Source: AC-32 sp963715575
GTDB taxonomy: Bacteria; Actinomycetota; Thermoleophilia; Gaiellales; Gaiellaceae
DNA length: 64,000 bases
Direction of reading: 5' to 3'
Assembly: GCA_963715575.1 (NCBI GenBank)
Contig: OY970250.1
Location: forward strand, 2,604,001-2,668,000
The position numbers were made by a program, and so were the translations under genes. A model generated the notes under the pieces. That model saw only the letters and a program-made list of their open reading frames with translations, was not told where the DNA came from and did no database searches. Of the stretch, positions 15,280 to 23,655 are shown piece by piece. How positions within the stretch are numbered: the first letter of the stretch is position 1; the number at the start of each line of letters is the position of its first letter.

Positions 15280-17214
15280 CTAGCCGGCTCCGGTCGCTCC
15301 GGTTGCGCCGGTGGCTCCGGTCGCCCCGGTCGCGCCGGTTGCACCGGTGGCTTCTGCCGCCGAATCGTCGGCGACTGCCGCCGCGATCTCGGCGGGCAGA
15401 GCGCTCGGGTCGGGAGCGGTCTCCGGGTCGGCCATGATCTCGGCCGCCTGCTCCGGCGTCAGCTCGTAAGCCGAGGGATCGGCCGTGGCGTCGCCCTCGG
15501 CTGCATCCTCGTACGAGGAGTCCGCCCAGGAGACGTCGGCCCAGGAGACGTCGGCCCAGGAGACGTCCGCCCACGAGACCGAGTCCCAGGAGACGTCCGC
15601 CCACGAGACTGCGCTCGCCGCGGTGTCGGCCCAGGAGACGTCGGCCCACGAGACCGAGTCCCAGGAGACGCTCGCCTTGGCCAGGTCCGACCAGCTGACT
15701 GCGTCGAACACAAGCGAGCCCGTTAGGTCCGGCTTGACGAACTGCTCGAGCGCCTTGTTCGGGTTCGGCGGCGTCTTCACGGACGTTGCGTTCGTCACCT
15801 GGATCTCGCCCACACCGACCGACCCGACGGGCGCCCCGTCGACGGTCTTGGTGGATGCCATCAAGGCGCCCTTCACCTGGTCCGGCGAGTACTCCGGGTG
15901 CTTGGCGAGGATCTGCGCCGCAGCGGCCGAGATGACCGGCGCCGCAAACGACGTCCCCGACAGCTGGATGTAGCCCGGAGCGACCACGTTGCTCGCCTTT
16001 TCGGCCGCGAGCGTCGACGTCGCCGGCACAGGGCCGACCATGTAGCGCCCGGGGGCCGCCAGCTCCGGCTTCATGAAGCCGTCGGGTGTACGGCCGTAGG
16101 CCGACCAGGGAGCGCTGACGTCGTCATGGGTGTTCTTCGTCCCGCCGATGTCGATCGCGCCGACCGTGATCACGAACGGGTCGTTGCCCGGCGCGTAGAG
16201 CACGCCACTCGGGCCGGTCGAGAGGCCGTAGTTCCCGGCCGCCGCGACCACGACCACACCGCTGAACCAGAGCTTCTCGACCGCCTGGTCGAGCGGGTCC
16301 TGGAAGAAGTGACTCTTCGTCGCCGAGTGCAGCGAGAGGTTCGCGATTCGGATGTTGTAGGTGCTCTTGTTGGCGAGAATCCACTGGCAGGCCGCGATCA
16401 CGTCGCTCGTGCGCGCAACGCCGTGGTCGTTCATCACGTCGAGCGAGACGAGCGGGGCCTGAGGCGTTCCGCCCGTGTACTTATCCGCCCCACCGGCCGC
16501 GATGCCGGCCACGAACGTGCCGTGCCCGCGTCCGTCGCCCGGCGAGTCGTCGGCAAGCGTGCTGAACTTGACGTTCGCCAGCACGCGACCGCCGAAGTCG
16601 GTCCGGCCGGGCTCGATGCCCGAGTCGACGATCGCGATCGTCGGCACCGTGCCCGCCTTTGGCGCGTCGCCGCCGCTCCAGCCCTTCGAGAGGCCTGTTT
16701 CGAACGGCCAGAGCTGGCCCGAGCTGAACCCGCTCGTGCGTACCTGGACGTCCGGCGTCACGATCAGGTTGGGCATCTTCGACAGACGGTTGACGTCTCG
16801 GAGGCGCACCGACGCAGCGACGCCGTCGACCAGGCTGAGGCGCCGGTTCAGGCCACTGCGCTCGTCGTCGGCGAGCTGGTTGATGTGCGTGAACGCCGAG
16901 AGCGCCGGCGAGATGCTGCCGTTGGTGCTCTGGATGATCACCCGCACGTACTGGTTCGGATGGTGCTTCGCACTCTTCACCAGGCCGGGCGAGATCCAGG
17001 TCTGCTTGGGGGTCGTAGCCCGGGTCGCCAGCCGGCCGTGCTTCGGTGCGCTCGCTGCGAGGGGGACACTGAGGACGAGCATCGCCGCAAGCGCGGTGAT
17101 CGCCCCTCGGCCGCCCTTGCCCCAGAGCGCGCTCGACCGAGACTCTCCGCCACGGTTGCCCGTGCCCCAGAGAGCGCTCGATCGCGTCTCGTTACGATTT
17201 CCGCCGTTCCTCAC
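15280..17214 (-). CDS. Secreted S8 subtilisin-like protease with Trp-rich tandem repeats
   Basis: This 644-residue subtilase has the triad Asp197 (IVDSG), His231 (GRGHGT) and Ser422 (SGTSFAAP) and the oxyanion Asn328 (AAAGN). An I9-like propeptide region occupies about residues 85-160. Two SSALWG repeats (residues 11-37) precede the hydrophobic signal segment (38-55). After the catalytic domain, residues 505-566 are a tandem run of VSWADVSWAD-type pentads. The end is a collagen-like GAT run (622-643). The GTG start has GGAG 9 nt upstream. It is secreted or surface-attached, with broad proteolysis inferred. The adjacent GGDEF/HD-GYP gene lies downstream in the same direction. Confidence 0.9.
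   Translation of the reverse strand: MRNGGNRNETRSSALWGTGNRGGESRSSALWGKGGRGAITALAAMLVLSVPLAASAPKHGRLATRATTPKQTWISPGLVKSAKHHPNQYVRVIIQSTNGSISPALSAFTHINQLADDERSGLNRRLSLVDGVAASVRLRDVNRLSKMPNLIVTPDVQVRTSGFSSGQLWPFETGLSKGWSGGDAPKAGTVPTIAIVDSGIEPGRTDFGGRVLANVKFSTLADDSPGDGRGHGTFVAGIAAGGADKYTGGTPQAPLVSLDVMNDHGVARTSDVIAACQWILANKSTYNIRIANLSLHSATKSHFFQDPLDQAVEKLWFSGVVVVAAAGNYGLSTGPSGVLYAPGNDPFVITVGAIDIGGTKNTHDDVSAPWSAYGRTPDGFMKPELAAPGRYMVGPVPATSTLAAEKASNVVAPGYIQLSGTSFAAPVISAAAAQILAKHPEYSPDQVKGALMASTKTVDGAPVGSVGVGEIQVTNATSVKTPPNPNKALEQFVKPDLTGSLVFDAVSWSDLAKASVSWDSVSWADVSWADTAASAVSWADVSWDSVSWADVSWADVSWADVSWADSSYEDAAEGDATADPSAYELTPEQAAEIMADPETAPDPSALPAEIAAAVADDSAAEATGATGATGATGATGATGATGAG
15283..15351 (-). 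repeat. 9-bp tandem repeat encoding a Gly-Ala-Thr collagen-like tail
   Basis: About seven imperfect 9-nt units encode the (GAT)n C terminus of the subtilase. They are degenerate at third positions, so the protein repeat is under selection or old. Confidence 0.7.
15517..15702 (-). repeat. 15-bp tandem repeat encoding VSWAD/VSWDS pentads
   Basis: About eleven pentads, mostly VSWAD with a few VSWDS and AVSWSD variants, place a Trp every five residues. Some DNA units are identical over 15 bp (near 15535-15565) and others diverge. Confidence 0.75.
17104..17187 (-). repeat. N-terminal SSALWG tandem repeat in the subtilase
   Basis: Two units share the core RSSALWGxGxRG. They lie before the signal-like helix, so this part would stay cytoplasmic or be removed on export. 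Confidence 0.6.
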
Positions 17215-17397
17215 CTTCCGTGTCTCCTTTCCGCGCCCTCGCGCGGTCCGCAGTGTCTGTTCTCCGCACGGCGTGGCCTTGGTCGCCCGCCGCGAAATCC
17301 GGGCGGAACCTAGGCTTTGCGGGGGCCTCGCTACATCCCCCGGCAGGGTGAGGCCGCCGAAAGTTCCCTCGAACGGGTGACTCCCAGGTCGGCGCGG
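17215..17397. promoter_or_regulatory. Divergent spacer between the subtilase and murT
   Basis: This is a GC-rich gap with no gene. It contains an ACATCCCCC element (17333-17341) that also occurs at 15183-15191 and, as ATATCCCCC, at 15210-15218. The subtilase leader could fold, but I could not match it to a riboswitch class. Confidence 0.3.
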
Positions 17398-17403
17398 TAG
17401 CGT
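17398..17403 (+). promoter_or_regulatory. -10 box TAGCGT for murT
   Basis: TAGCGT is followed by exactly 6 nt and the GTG at 17410, with no ribosome site. The murT-gatD mRNA is predicted to be leaderless. Confidence 0.45.
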
Positions 17404-17409
17404 GGCGGT

Positions 17410-18780
17410 GTGCGCGCCCCCCTCGCCCTCGAGATCGGCCTCGCCCGCGCCGCGGCGCGGCTCTCACGCCTGACGGGGACCGGCGGGGGCACGACGCTGC
17501 CGGGAAAGCTGCTCTGGAAGCTGGATCCCGGCGCGGTCGACCGGCTGGCGGCGCGGCTGCCGCGGGGCTCGGCGCTCGTCTCGGCGACGAACGGCAAGAC
17601 GACCACGGCCGCGATGGTCGCGCGGATCCTGGAGCCGTCGTTGCGGCTGGCGCACAACCGGGCCGGCGCGAATCTCGTCTCCGGCGTGGCCTCGGCGCTC
17701 GTCGCGGCGCGGGATGCCGAGCTGGGGCTGTTCGAGGTGGACGAGGCGGCGCTCCCCGAAGTGGCGAGGCGTGTCGCCCCCCGGGCCGTCTCGCTCGGGA
17801 ACCTGTTTCGCGACCAGCTCGACCGCTACGGCGAGCTCGAGCTGGTGGCCGGGCGCTGGCGCGAGATGGCGCGCGGCCTTCCCGCCGAGGCGGTGCTGGT
17901 GGCCAACGGCGACGACCCGCAGCTCGGCGAGATCGCCACGGAGCGGCCTGGTTCCGTGGTTTTCGGGCTCGACGACCCGCGTCATGCCTCGCCGGAGCTG
18001 CAGCATGCCGCCGACTCGAAGTGGTGCGTCCGCTGCGGCACCCCCTACGCCTACGCCGCGGCCTACATCGGCCACCTCGGCGACTATCGCTGCCCCGCCT
18101 GCGGTCACGCGCGGCCGCCGCTCGACGTGGTGGCCCGCGAGCTCGAGCTGAACGGGCTCGAGAGCGTTGCCTTCCGGCTCGACACGCCGGAGGGCTCGGC
18201 CCGCGTCGAGCTGCAGGTGCCAGGCCTCTACAACGTCTACAACGCGCTCGCGGCAGCTTCGCTGGCACGCGCGCTGGGTGCTTCTCTCGAGGCGATTGTG
18301 GCCGGTCTGCAGGGCGTTTCCGCCGCCTTCGGCCGCTTCGAGCGGATCCAGCTCGACGAACGCTCGTTGCTCGTGCTCCTGATCAAGAATCCCGCCGGGG
18401 CGAACGAGGTCGTCCGCACGCTCGTCGCCGGCGGCGCGCCTCGCCTGCTGCTCGTGGCGCTGAACGACGAGATCGCCGACGGCCGCGACGTCTCCTGGAT
18501 CTGGGACGTCGACTTCGAGCCCCTGCTGGGACGGCTGGAGCAGCTGATCGCGACCGGCGAGCGGGCGGCCGAGCTCGCGCTGCGCTTCAAGTACGCCGGG
18601 TTGCCGGAGGACGCGATCCAGGTCGTGCCGTCGCTGGAGGCCGCTCTCGACCGCGGGCTCGAGCTGACCCCGCCCGGCGAAGAGCTGACCGCGCTGCCGA
18701 CCTACACCGCGATGCTCGCGCTGCGCGACCTCGTCGCGCGTCGAGGCTTCGTCAAGCCGTACTGGGAAGAGGCGGCGTGA
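17410..18780 (+). CDS. murT: MurT, lipid II isoglutaminyl synthase subunit
   Basis: This 456-residue Mur-ligase-like subunit, with GatD, amidates the alpha-carboxyl of D-Glu in lipid II using glutamine and ATP. It has the Mur P-loop SATNGKTTTAAMVARIL, a central domain with EVDEAALPEV and GNLFRDQLDRYGE, the MurT-specific four-Cys zinc ribbon (WCVRCG ... RCPACG), and the C-terminal domain with NPAGANEVVRTL and LNDEIADGRDVSWIWD. Length and order are standard. The gatD gene starts inside its stop codon (GTGA), so the two subunits are translationally coupled. Confidence 0.93.
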   Translation: MRAPLALEIGLARAAARLSRLTGTGGGTTLPGKLLWKLDPGAVDRLAARLPRGSALVSATNGKTTTAAMVARILEPSLRLAHNRAGANLVSGVASALVAARDAELGLFEVDEAALPEVARRVAPRAVSLGNLFRDQLDRYGELELVAGRWREMARGLPAEAVLVANGDDPQLGEIATERPGSVVFGLDDPRHASPELQHAADSKWCVRCGTPYAYAAAYIGHLGDYRCPACGHARPPLDVVARELELNGLESVAFRLDTPEGSARVELQVPGLYNVYNALAAASLARALGASLEAIVAGLQGVSAAFGRFERIQLDERSLLVLLIKNPAGANEVVRTLVAGGAPRLLLVALNDEIADGRDVSWIWDVDFEPLLGRLEQLIATGERAAELALRFKYAGLPEDAIQVVPSLEAALDRGLELTPPGEELTALPTYTAMLALRDLVARRGFVKPYWEEAA

Positions 18781-19529
18781 AGCTCGCCGTCGGGCACCTC
18801 TTCCCGGACTACCTCAACATCTACGCCGACCGCGGCAACATCGCCGTGCTGACGCGGCGCGCCGCCTGGCGCGGGCACGAGCTGGAGGTGCGGCCGCTCG
18901 CGGCGGGTGACGTCCTGCAGCCCGGCGAGCACGACCTCTTCTACGTCGGCGGCGGCCAGGACCGCGAGCAGGAGCTGATCGCGCCCGCGCTGGCGGCGCT
19001 GGGGCCGGGCCTGCGGGACGCCGTCGAGCGCGGCGCCGCAGCGCTCGCGGTCTGCGGCGGCTACCAGCTCTTCGGCCGTTTCTACCGCGACCGGAGCGGC
19101 GACGAGCTGCCGGGCGCCGGCCTCCTGCCGCTCCACACCGTCGCCGGCGAGCGGCGGATGATCGGCGACGTCCTGCTCGAGTGCGAGCTCGAGCCCGGCG
19201 AGCGGCGCACGCTGGCCGGCTTCGAGAACCATGCCGGCCGCACCGTGCTCGAGGACGGCGCCGAGCCGCTGGGGCGCGTGCTGGCGGGCTTCGGCAACGA
19301 CGGGGCCAGCGGCTACGAAGGGTGCCGCGCCGGCCGTGTGCTCGGCACGTACCTGCACGGGCCGCTCCTCCCGCGCAACCCCTGGCTCGCCGACTGGCTG
19401 CTGGCCCAGGCGCTCGCGCACCGAACCGGCAGCGACCCGCCGGAGCTGGAGCCGCTGCCGGACGAGCTCGAGGGCGAGGCCCACGCGGTCTCCGCCGAAC
19501 GCGCCCGCTCGCGCGGCGGCCGGTTCTAA
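18777..19529 (+). CDS. gatD: GatD, glutaminase subunit of lipid II isoglutaminyl synthase
   Basis: This 250-residue class I-like glutamine amidotransferase supplies ammonia to MurT. The nucleophile Cys is in LAVCGGYQLFG and the catalytic His in TYLHGPLLPRNP. The opening LFPDYLNIYADRGN is typical of GatD, and YVGGGQDREQ is a characteristic loop. The start is the GTG overlapping the murT stop. Its end overlaps the converging Nudix gene by 4 bp. Confidence 0.93.
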   Translation: MKLAVGHLFPDYLNIYADRGNIAVLTRRAAWRGHELEVRPLAAGDVLQPGEHDLFYVGGGQDREQELIAPALAALGPGLRDAVERGAAALAVCGGYQLFGRFYRDRSGDELPGAGLLPLHTVAGERRMIGDVLLECELEPGERRTLAGFENHAGRTVLEDGAEPLGRVLAGFGNDGASGYEGCRAGRVLGTYLHGPLLPRNPWLADWLLAQALAHRTGSDPPELEPLPDELEGEAHAVSAERARSRGGRF

Positions 19530-19981
19530 GGAACCCAGAGGGCGCCGAGGTACACGGCGGGGTCGCCGGGCGTCCAGCGCTGCAGGAAGCGCTGGATCGG
19601 CGGGTGCAGGACGATCTCGTCCAGCTCTTCGGCGCCGAAGAGCCGGTGGCCGCGGACGGCTGCGTCGTGCGAGGTGACCTGCTCGAGCGACTGCCCGGTC
19701 AGGTCGCCGGCGAAGATGATGTGCACGACGTGCTTGGCCGCGAAGCTGCGGACGGGGGCGATCGAGTCGACGATCGCGACCGGCCCCTCGACCGGCCCCT
19801 CGACGCCGACGCCCACCTCCTCGGCGAGCTCCCGGTGGAGCGCGTCCACCAGGCTTTCGCCCGAGTCGACACCGCCGCCGGGCAGCAGCCAGTGCTCCTT
19901 GCCGTTCTTCTCGTGCCGGCAGAGCAGGATGCTCGCCTCCCAGCGCAGGATAGCCGAGACCCGGATCCGCGGCTCGCTCAC
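19526..19981 (-). CDS. Nudix hydrolase
   Basis: This 151-residue hydrolase has the Nudix box GGVDSGESLVDALHRELAEEVG, matching Gx5Ex7REUxEExGU. The fold opens with RVSAILRWEASILLCRHEKNG, followed by WLLPGGG. The substrate (an oxidised nucleotide, ADP-ribose or other) is not determinable. It is the last gene of a long overlapping operon: its start overlaps the dut stop by ATGA. Next to dUTPase, a nucleotide-pool cleaning role is plausible. Confidence 0.88.
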   Translation of the reverse strand: MSEPRIRVSAILRWEASILLCRHEKNGKEHWLLPGGGVDSGESLVDALHRELAEEVGVGVEGPVEGPVAIVDSIAPVRSFAAKHVVHIIFAGDLTGQSLEQVTSHDAAVRGHRLFGAEELDEIVLHPPIQRFLQRWTPGDPAVYLGALWVP

Positions 19982-20412
19982 GTTCTCGACGAGCCGAAGC
20001 CGCGGACGCCGCGCTCGCTCTCGGGCAGCTCGTCGACCTCGACGGGCTGCAGCTCGGGCAGCGGCAGCACGACGAGCTGCGCGATCCGCATTCCGGGCTC
20101 GACCACGAACGTCTCCCGCGCGTCGGTGTTGAGCAGCACGACCCGGACCTCGCCGCGGTAGCCCTCGTCGATCAGACCCGGTGAGTTCACGACGGTCAGG
20201 CCGTGCCGCACCGCGAGGCCGGACCGCGGCTGGACGAAGCCGGCGTGCCCCTCGGGGATGGCGACCGCAAGGCCGGTGCCGACAAGCGCCCGCTCCCCCG
20301 GTCCCAGCTCGTGCCGCTCGCAGGCGGCCAGGTCGAGCCCGGCGTCGCCGGCGTACGCGCGCCCGGGCAGGACCGCGTCCGGGTGCAGGCGGCGGATCGG
20401 AAGCTCGATCAC
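19978..20412 (-). CDS. dut: dUTP diphosphatase
   Basis: It hydrolyses dUTP to dUMP and pyrophosphate, keeping uracil out of DNA and supplying the dTMP precursor. The 144-residue trimeric-type dUTPase shows all five motifs: AGDAGLDLAA, PRSGLAVRHG, NSPGLIDEGYRGEV, MRIAQLVV, and the C-terminal arm RGVRGFGSS. It overlaps hflX upstream and the Nudix gene downstream by 4 bp each. Confidence 0.95.
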   Translation of the reverse strand: MIELPIRRLHPDAVLPGRAYAGDAGLDLAACERHELGPGERALVGTGLAVAIPEGHAGFVQPRSGLAVRHGLTVVNSPGLIDEGYRGEVRVVLLNTDARETFVVEPGMRIAQLVVLPLPELQPVEVDELPESERGVRGFGSSRT

Positions 20413-21704
20413 GCGCTCGACCGCGCTTCTGCGTCGGCGATCAGGAAGGGGGCGAAGCGCCGGACCTCGCGCCGCGGCAGGCGCGCGCGCAGGAAGACGC
20501 CCTCCGGCCGGTCGGCCCGCTCGTCCACCGGTGTCCCAAGCGCGTAGAGCTCCGCCAGCCGCGCGCCCTCGTCGTACGGAATCAGCAGGCGCACGAGCTC
20601 GAAGCGCTCGCCGAAGCGCTCGGCCACGCGCTCGCGCAGCTCGTCGAGGCCCTCACCGGTGCGGGCCGAGACCTGCAGCGCATCCGGGAAGCGGTTCGAG
20701 AGCCGCCGCCGGCGCAGCGCATCGATCGCGTCCACCTTGTTCAGGACGAGCTCCATGGGCAGCTCGCCCGCGCCGATCTCGCCCAGCACCGAGTCGACCG
20801 CGGCCAGCATCTCGTCGAGCTCCTCGTCGCTCGCCGAGGCGTCGGCGACGTGCAGCACGAGGTCGGCCACCAACGTCTCCTCGAGCGTGGCGGCAAAGCC
20901 CTCAACCAGCTGATGCGGCAGCCGGCGGATGAAGCCGACCGTGTCGGTCACCAGATAGCGCCGCCCTTCGACCTCGAAGCCGCGCGTGGTCGGGTCGAGG
21001 GTCTCGAACAGGCGGTCGTCGACAGAGGCGTCTGCGCCGGTGAGCGCGTTCAGCAGCGTCGACTTGCCGACGTTCGTGTAGCCGGCGAGCGCGATCGTCG
21101 GTGTCTCCGACCGGCGCCGCGCCTTGCGCCGCGTGTCGCGCTGCTTGGCCAGCCGGCGCAGACGCTCTCGCAGCAGTGTCACGCGCCGGCGCGCGAGGCG
21201 GCGGTCGGTCTCGAGCTGGCTCTCGCCGGGGCCCCTCGTCCCGACGCCGCCGCCGAGGCGCTCGAGGTGCTGCCAGAGGCCGCGCATGCGCGGGAGGTTG
21301 TACTCGAGCTGTGCCAGCTCGACCTGGAGCTTGCCCTCGGCGCTGACGGCGTGCTGGGCGAAGATGTCGAGGATCAGCTGCGTGCGGTCGACGACGCGCG
21401 CCTGCAGCGCGTCCTCGAGCTGGCGCTGCTGCACGGGCGAGAGCTCGTCGTCGACGATCAGCGACTCCGCGCCCGAGCGCTTGAACGCCGACTTCAGCTC
21501 CTCGAGCTTGCCCTTCCCGACGTAGGTGCGCGGGTCGGGCCGCTCGCGGTGCTGGACGAGCTCGGCCACCGGCTCGACTCCCGCGGTGCGCGCCAGCTCG
21601 CGCAGCTCGCCGAGGAACGGGTCGACGCCCTTGGGCGGGGCTGCGAGCACGAACCCGCGCTCGGGCTCGGCACCCGGCGCAGGATCGGGCTGACGGTTCG
21701 TCAC
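20409..21704 (-). CDS. hflX: Ribosome-associated GTPase HflX
   Basis: This 431-residue translational GTPase rescues and splits stalled ribosomes. The N-terminal HflX domain contains VGKGKLEELK and VDDELSPVQQRQLED. The coiled linker holds the family signature GPGESQLETDRR. The G domain has GYTNVGKSTLLNAL, DTVGFIRRLPHQLVEGF and NKVD. A C-terminal domain completes the protein. Standard length. It sits in the overlapping miaB-to-nudix operon; in many bacteria hflX also lies close to miaA, as here. Confidence 0.95.
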   Translation of the reverse strand: MTNRQPDPAPGAEPERGFVLAAPPKGVDPFLGELRELARTAGVEPVAELVQHRERPDPRTYVGKGKLEELKSAFKRSGAESLIVDDELSPVQQRQLEDALQARVVDRTQLILDIFAQHAVSAEGKLQVELAQLEYNLPRMRGLWQHLERLGGGVGTRGPGESQLETDRRLARRRVTLLRERLRRLAKQRDTRRKARRRSETPTIALAGYTNVGKSTLLNALTGADASVDDRLFETLDPTTRGFEVEGRRYLVTDTVGFIRRLPHQLVEGFAATLEETLVADLVLHVADASASDEELDEMLAAVDSVLGEIGAGELPMELVLNKVDAIDALRRRRLSNRFPDALQVSARTGEGLDELRERVAERFGERFELVRLLIPYDEGARLAELYALGTPVDERADRPEGVFLRARLPRREVRRFAPFLIADAEARSSA

Positions 21705-22879
21705 GCCTGGATTATGCCGCTCTTGAGCGAGGACTCCACACGCCGAGCGGCCTCTTCGAGGCGACTGTCCGGAACCGTGAGCGAGAGCCGGACGAAGCCC
21801 TCGCCGCTCGGGCCGAAGGACGGCCCCGGCGAGATCACCACGCCCGCCTGCTCGAGCACGAGCTCCGTGAACGAGGCGGAGTCGTGGCCCTCGGGCACAC
21901 GCACCCAGAAGTACGGCGTCGCCTGCGGCGGCTCGACCTCGAGCCCGATCGCCGCCAAGGCCTCGGCGAGCAGGTCGCGCCGGCGCTCGTAGACGGCCGA
22001 CATCTCGCGCGGGAACTCCCGCGCCTCCGTCAGCGCGACGGCGGTCGCGTGCTGGACGGCCTCGAACATGCCCGAGTCGAGGTTCGTCTTCAGCTGCCGG
22101 TAGCGCTCGACCACCTCCGGGTTGCCGGCGACCAGGCCGGAGCGCCAGCCGGTCATGTTCCAGCCCTTCGAGAGCGAGAAGATCTCGGCGCCGACCTCCT
22201 TCGCGCCCGACGTCTCGAGGAAGCTCGGCGCGCGGTAGTCGTCGAAGCAGAGCTCCGAGTAGGCGTTGTCGTGCACGACGACCAGGTCGTTCGCGCGGGC
22301 CAGCTCGACCGCGCGCTCGAAGTAGCCCGGCGCAACGACGGCGCCGGTCGGGTTGTTCGGGTAGTCGAGGAAGAGCAGGTTCGCGCGCGCGAGCGCGTCC
22401 GCTGGGATCGCGTCGAGGTCGGGCAGGAAGCCCTGCTCGGCCCGCAGCGGCAGGTAGTGCACCTCCGCGCCCGCGAACAGCGGGCCCGACGTGTACGGCG
22501 GGTAGCCCGGATCGGGCGAGAGGCAGATGTCGTCCGGGTCGAGCAACGCCATGGCGATGTGGCCGACCGCCTCCTTGCCGCCGAGCGCCGGCACGATCTC
22601 CGAGGCCGGGTCGAGCTCGACGCCGAAGCGGTCGCGGTAGAAATCGGCCACCGCCTCGCGGAGCTCGTCCGAGCCGTGGTTGGTCGGATACTGGTGCGTG
22701 CGCGGGTCGCGGGCGGCGCCCGCGAGCGCCTCGACCACCACCTGCGGCGTCGGCAGGTCCGGGTCGCCGATTCCGAGGCTGATCACGTCCACACCCTCGC
22801 GGCGCTTCTGGGCGATCTTCCGCTCGAGCTCCGCGAACAGGTACGGCGGGACCGCATCCAGGCGCTTCGCGAACCTCAC
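21701..22879 (-). CDS. dapL: LL-diaminopimelate aminotransferase
   Basis: This PLP-dependent class I/II aminotransferase of 392 residues is of DapL type. It converts tetrahydrodipicolinate directly to LL-diaminopimelate with glutamate, bypassing the succinylase route. Family features are the start RFAKRLDAVPPYLFAELERK, the SLGIGDPDLPTP segment, DYPNNPTGA, and the PLP lysine in SLSKGWNMTGWRSG. It overlaps the dapF-like gene by 4 bp, which supports the DAP assignment over a general aspartate aminotransferase. Confidence 0.9.
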   Translation of the reverse strand: MRFAKRLDAVPPYLFAELERKIAQKRREGVDVISLGIGDPDLPTPQVVVEALAGAARDPRTHQYPTNHGSDELREAVADFYRDRFGVELDPASEIVPALGGKEAVGHIAMALLDPDDICLSPDPGYPPYTSGPLFAGAEVHYLPLRAEQGFLPDLDAIPADALARANLLFLDYPNNPTGAVVAPGYFERAVELARANDLVVVHDNAYSELCFDDYRAPSFLETSGAKEVGAEIFSLSKGWNMTGWRSGLVAGNPEVVERYRQLKTNLDSGMFEAVQHATAVALTEAREFPREMSAVYERRRDLLAEALAAIGLEVEPPQATPYFWVRVPEGHDSASFTELVLEQAGVVISPGPSFGPSGEGFVRLSLTVPDSRLEEAARRVESSLKSGIIQA

Positions 22880-23655
22880 AACTGGAACTCCTCCGCGAGC
22901 TCGACCGTGCAGATCTTCTCTGCGGGGCCGGTCAGCGTCGCCTCGCCGTCACGCAGCTCGACCAGCAGGTCGCCGCCCGCGAGGTGCACCGTCACCGGGC
23001 CCTCGCACCAGCCGTTGGCGACGCAGGCCGCACTGGCCGCGACGGCGCTCGTGCCCGACGAGAGCGTCTCCCCCGCCCCGCGCTCCCAGACGGCGACCGT
23101 GATGTCGTGCGCGCCGTCGACGCGGACGAGCTGGACGTTGGTGCGCTCCGGGAAGCGCTCGTGGTTCTCGACCAGCGGGCCGAGCCGCAGCAGCTCGCCG
23201 CGGTCCGGGTGTCGGCGGATGACCGCGTGCGGGTTGCCGACAGAGACCGGGGTCAGCTCGACCGGCTCGCCGCCGACGTCGATCGTCTCCGGCTCGCCGA
23301 CCTCGACGGCGCCCATCTCCTGCTCGACCTCGCGCTCGCCGCGCATCGTGGCGCCGACCTCGCGCGGGCCGACGACGATCCGGACCTTCTCCGAACCGCC
23401 GCGCCGGGCAAGCCAGCGGGCGGCGATCCGCGTGCCGTTGCCGGACAGCTCGGCCACCGAGCCGTCCGGGTTCCAGATCACCACCTCGGCCCGGTCGCCG
23501 TCCGCGGAGACGACCTCGAGGATTCCGTCCGAGCCGACGCCGAAGTGGTAGTCGCAGATCCGCTGCACCCGCTCGGGCGTCAGCGGCACCGGCAGCGAGT
23601 CGCGCTCGACGAGCAGGTAGTCGTTGCCGAGGCCGTGCCACTTCGAGAGCTTCAT
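22876..23655 (-). CDS. dapF: DapF-like diaminopimelate epimerase with Ser at both catalytic Cys positions
   Basis: This 259-residue protein has the DapF two-lobed fold signature throughout: KWHGLGNDYLLVE, FGVGSDGILEV, NPDGSVAE, SVGNPHAV, ERTNVQ and ERGAGETL. DapF epimerises LL-DAP to meso-DAP with two Cys acting as acid and base. Here the first site reads ELSGNGTR (Ser71) where the family has CGNG, and the second reads ETLSSGTS (Ser200) where the family has CG. Both are clear Ser codons (TCC, TCG). Other substrate-binding motifs are kept, so the gene is maintained. Either catalysis uses Ser or another group, or the protein has a different reaction. It lies between miaA and dapL with 4-bp overlaps. 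Confidence 0.85.
   Translation of the reverse strand: MKLSKWHGLGNDYLLVERDSLPVPLTPERVQRICDYHFGVGSDGILEVVSADGDRAEVVIWNPDGSVAELSGNGTRIAARWLARRGGSEKVRIVVGPREVGATMRGEREVEQEMGAVEVGEPETIDVGGEPVELTPVSVGNPHAVIRRHPDRGELLRLGPLVENHERFPERTNVQLVRVDGAHDITVAVWERGAGETLSSGTSAVAASAACVANGWCEGPVTVHLAGGDLLVELRDGEATLTGPAEKICTVELAEEFQL

Noticed and set aside
15517..15702. CRISPR-like direct repeats
   Set aside because: The 15-bp units are contiguous, have no spacers, stay in frame and encode VSWAD pentads of the protease.
17215..17409. c-di-AMP or c-di-GMP riboswitch before the subtilase gene
   Set aside because: The leader is long and structured, but I could not find the conserved core sequences of the ydaO or GEMM classes.
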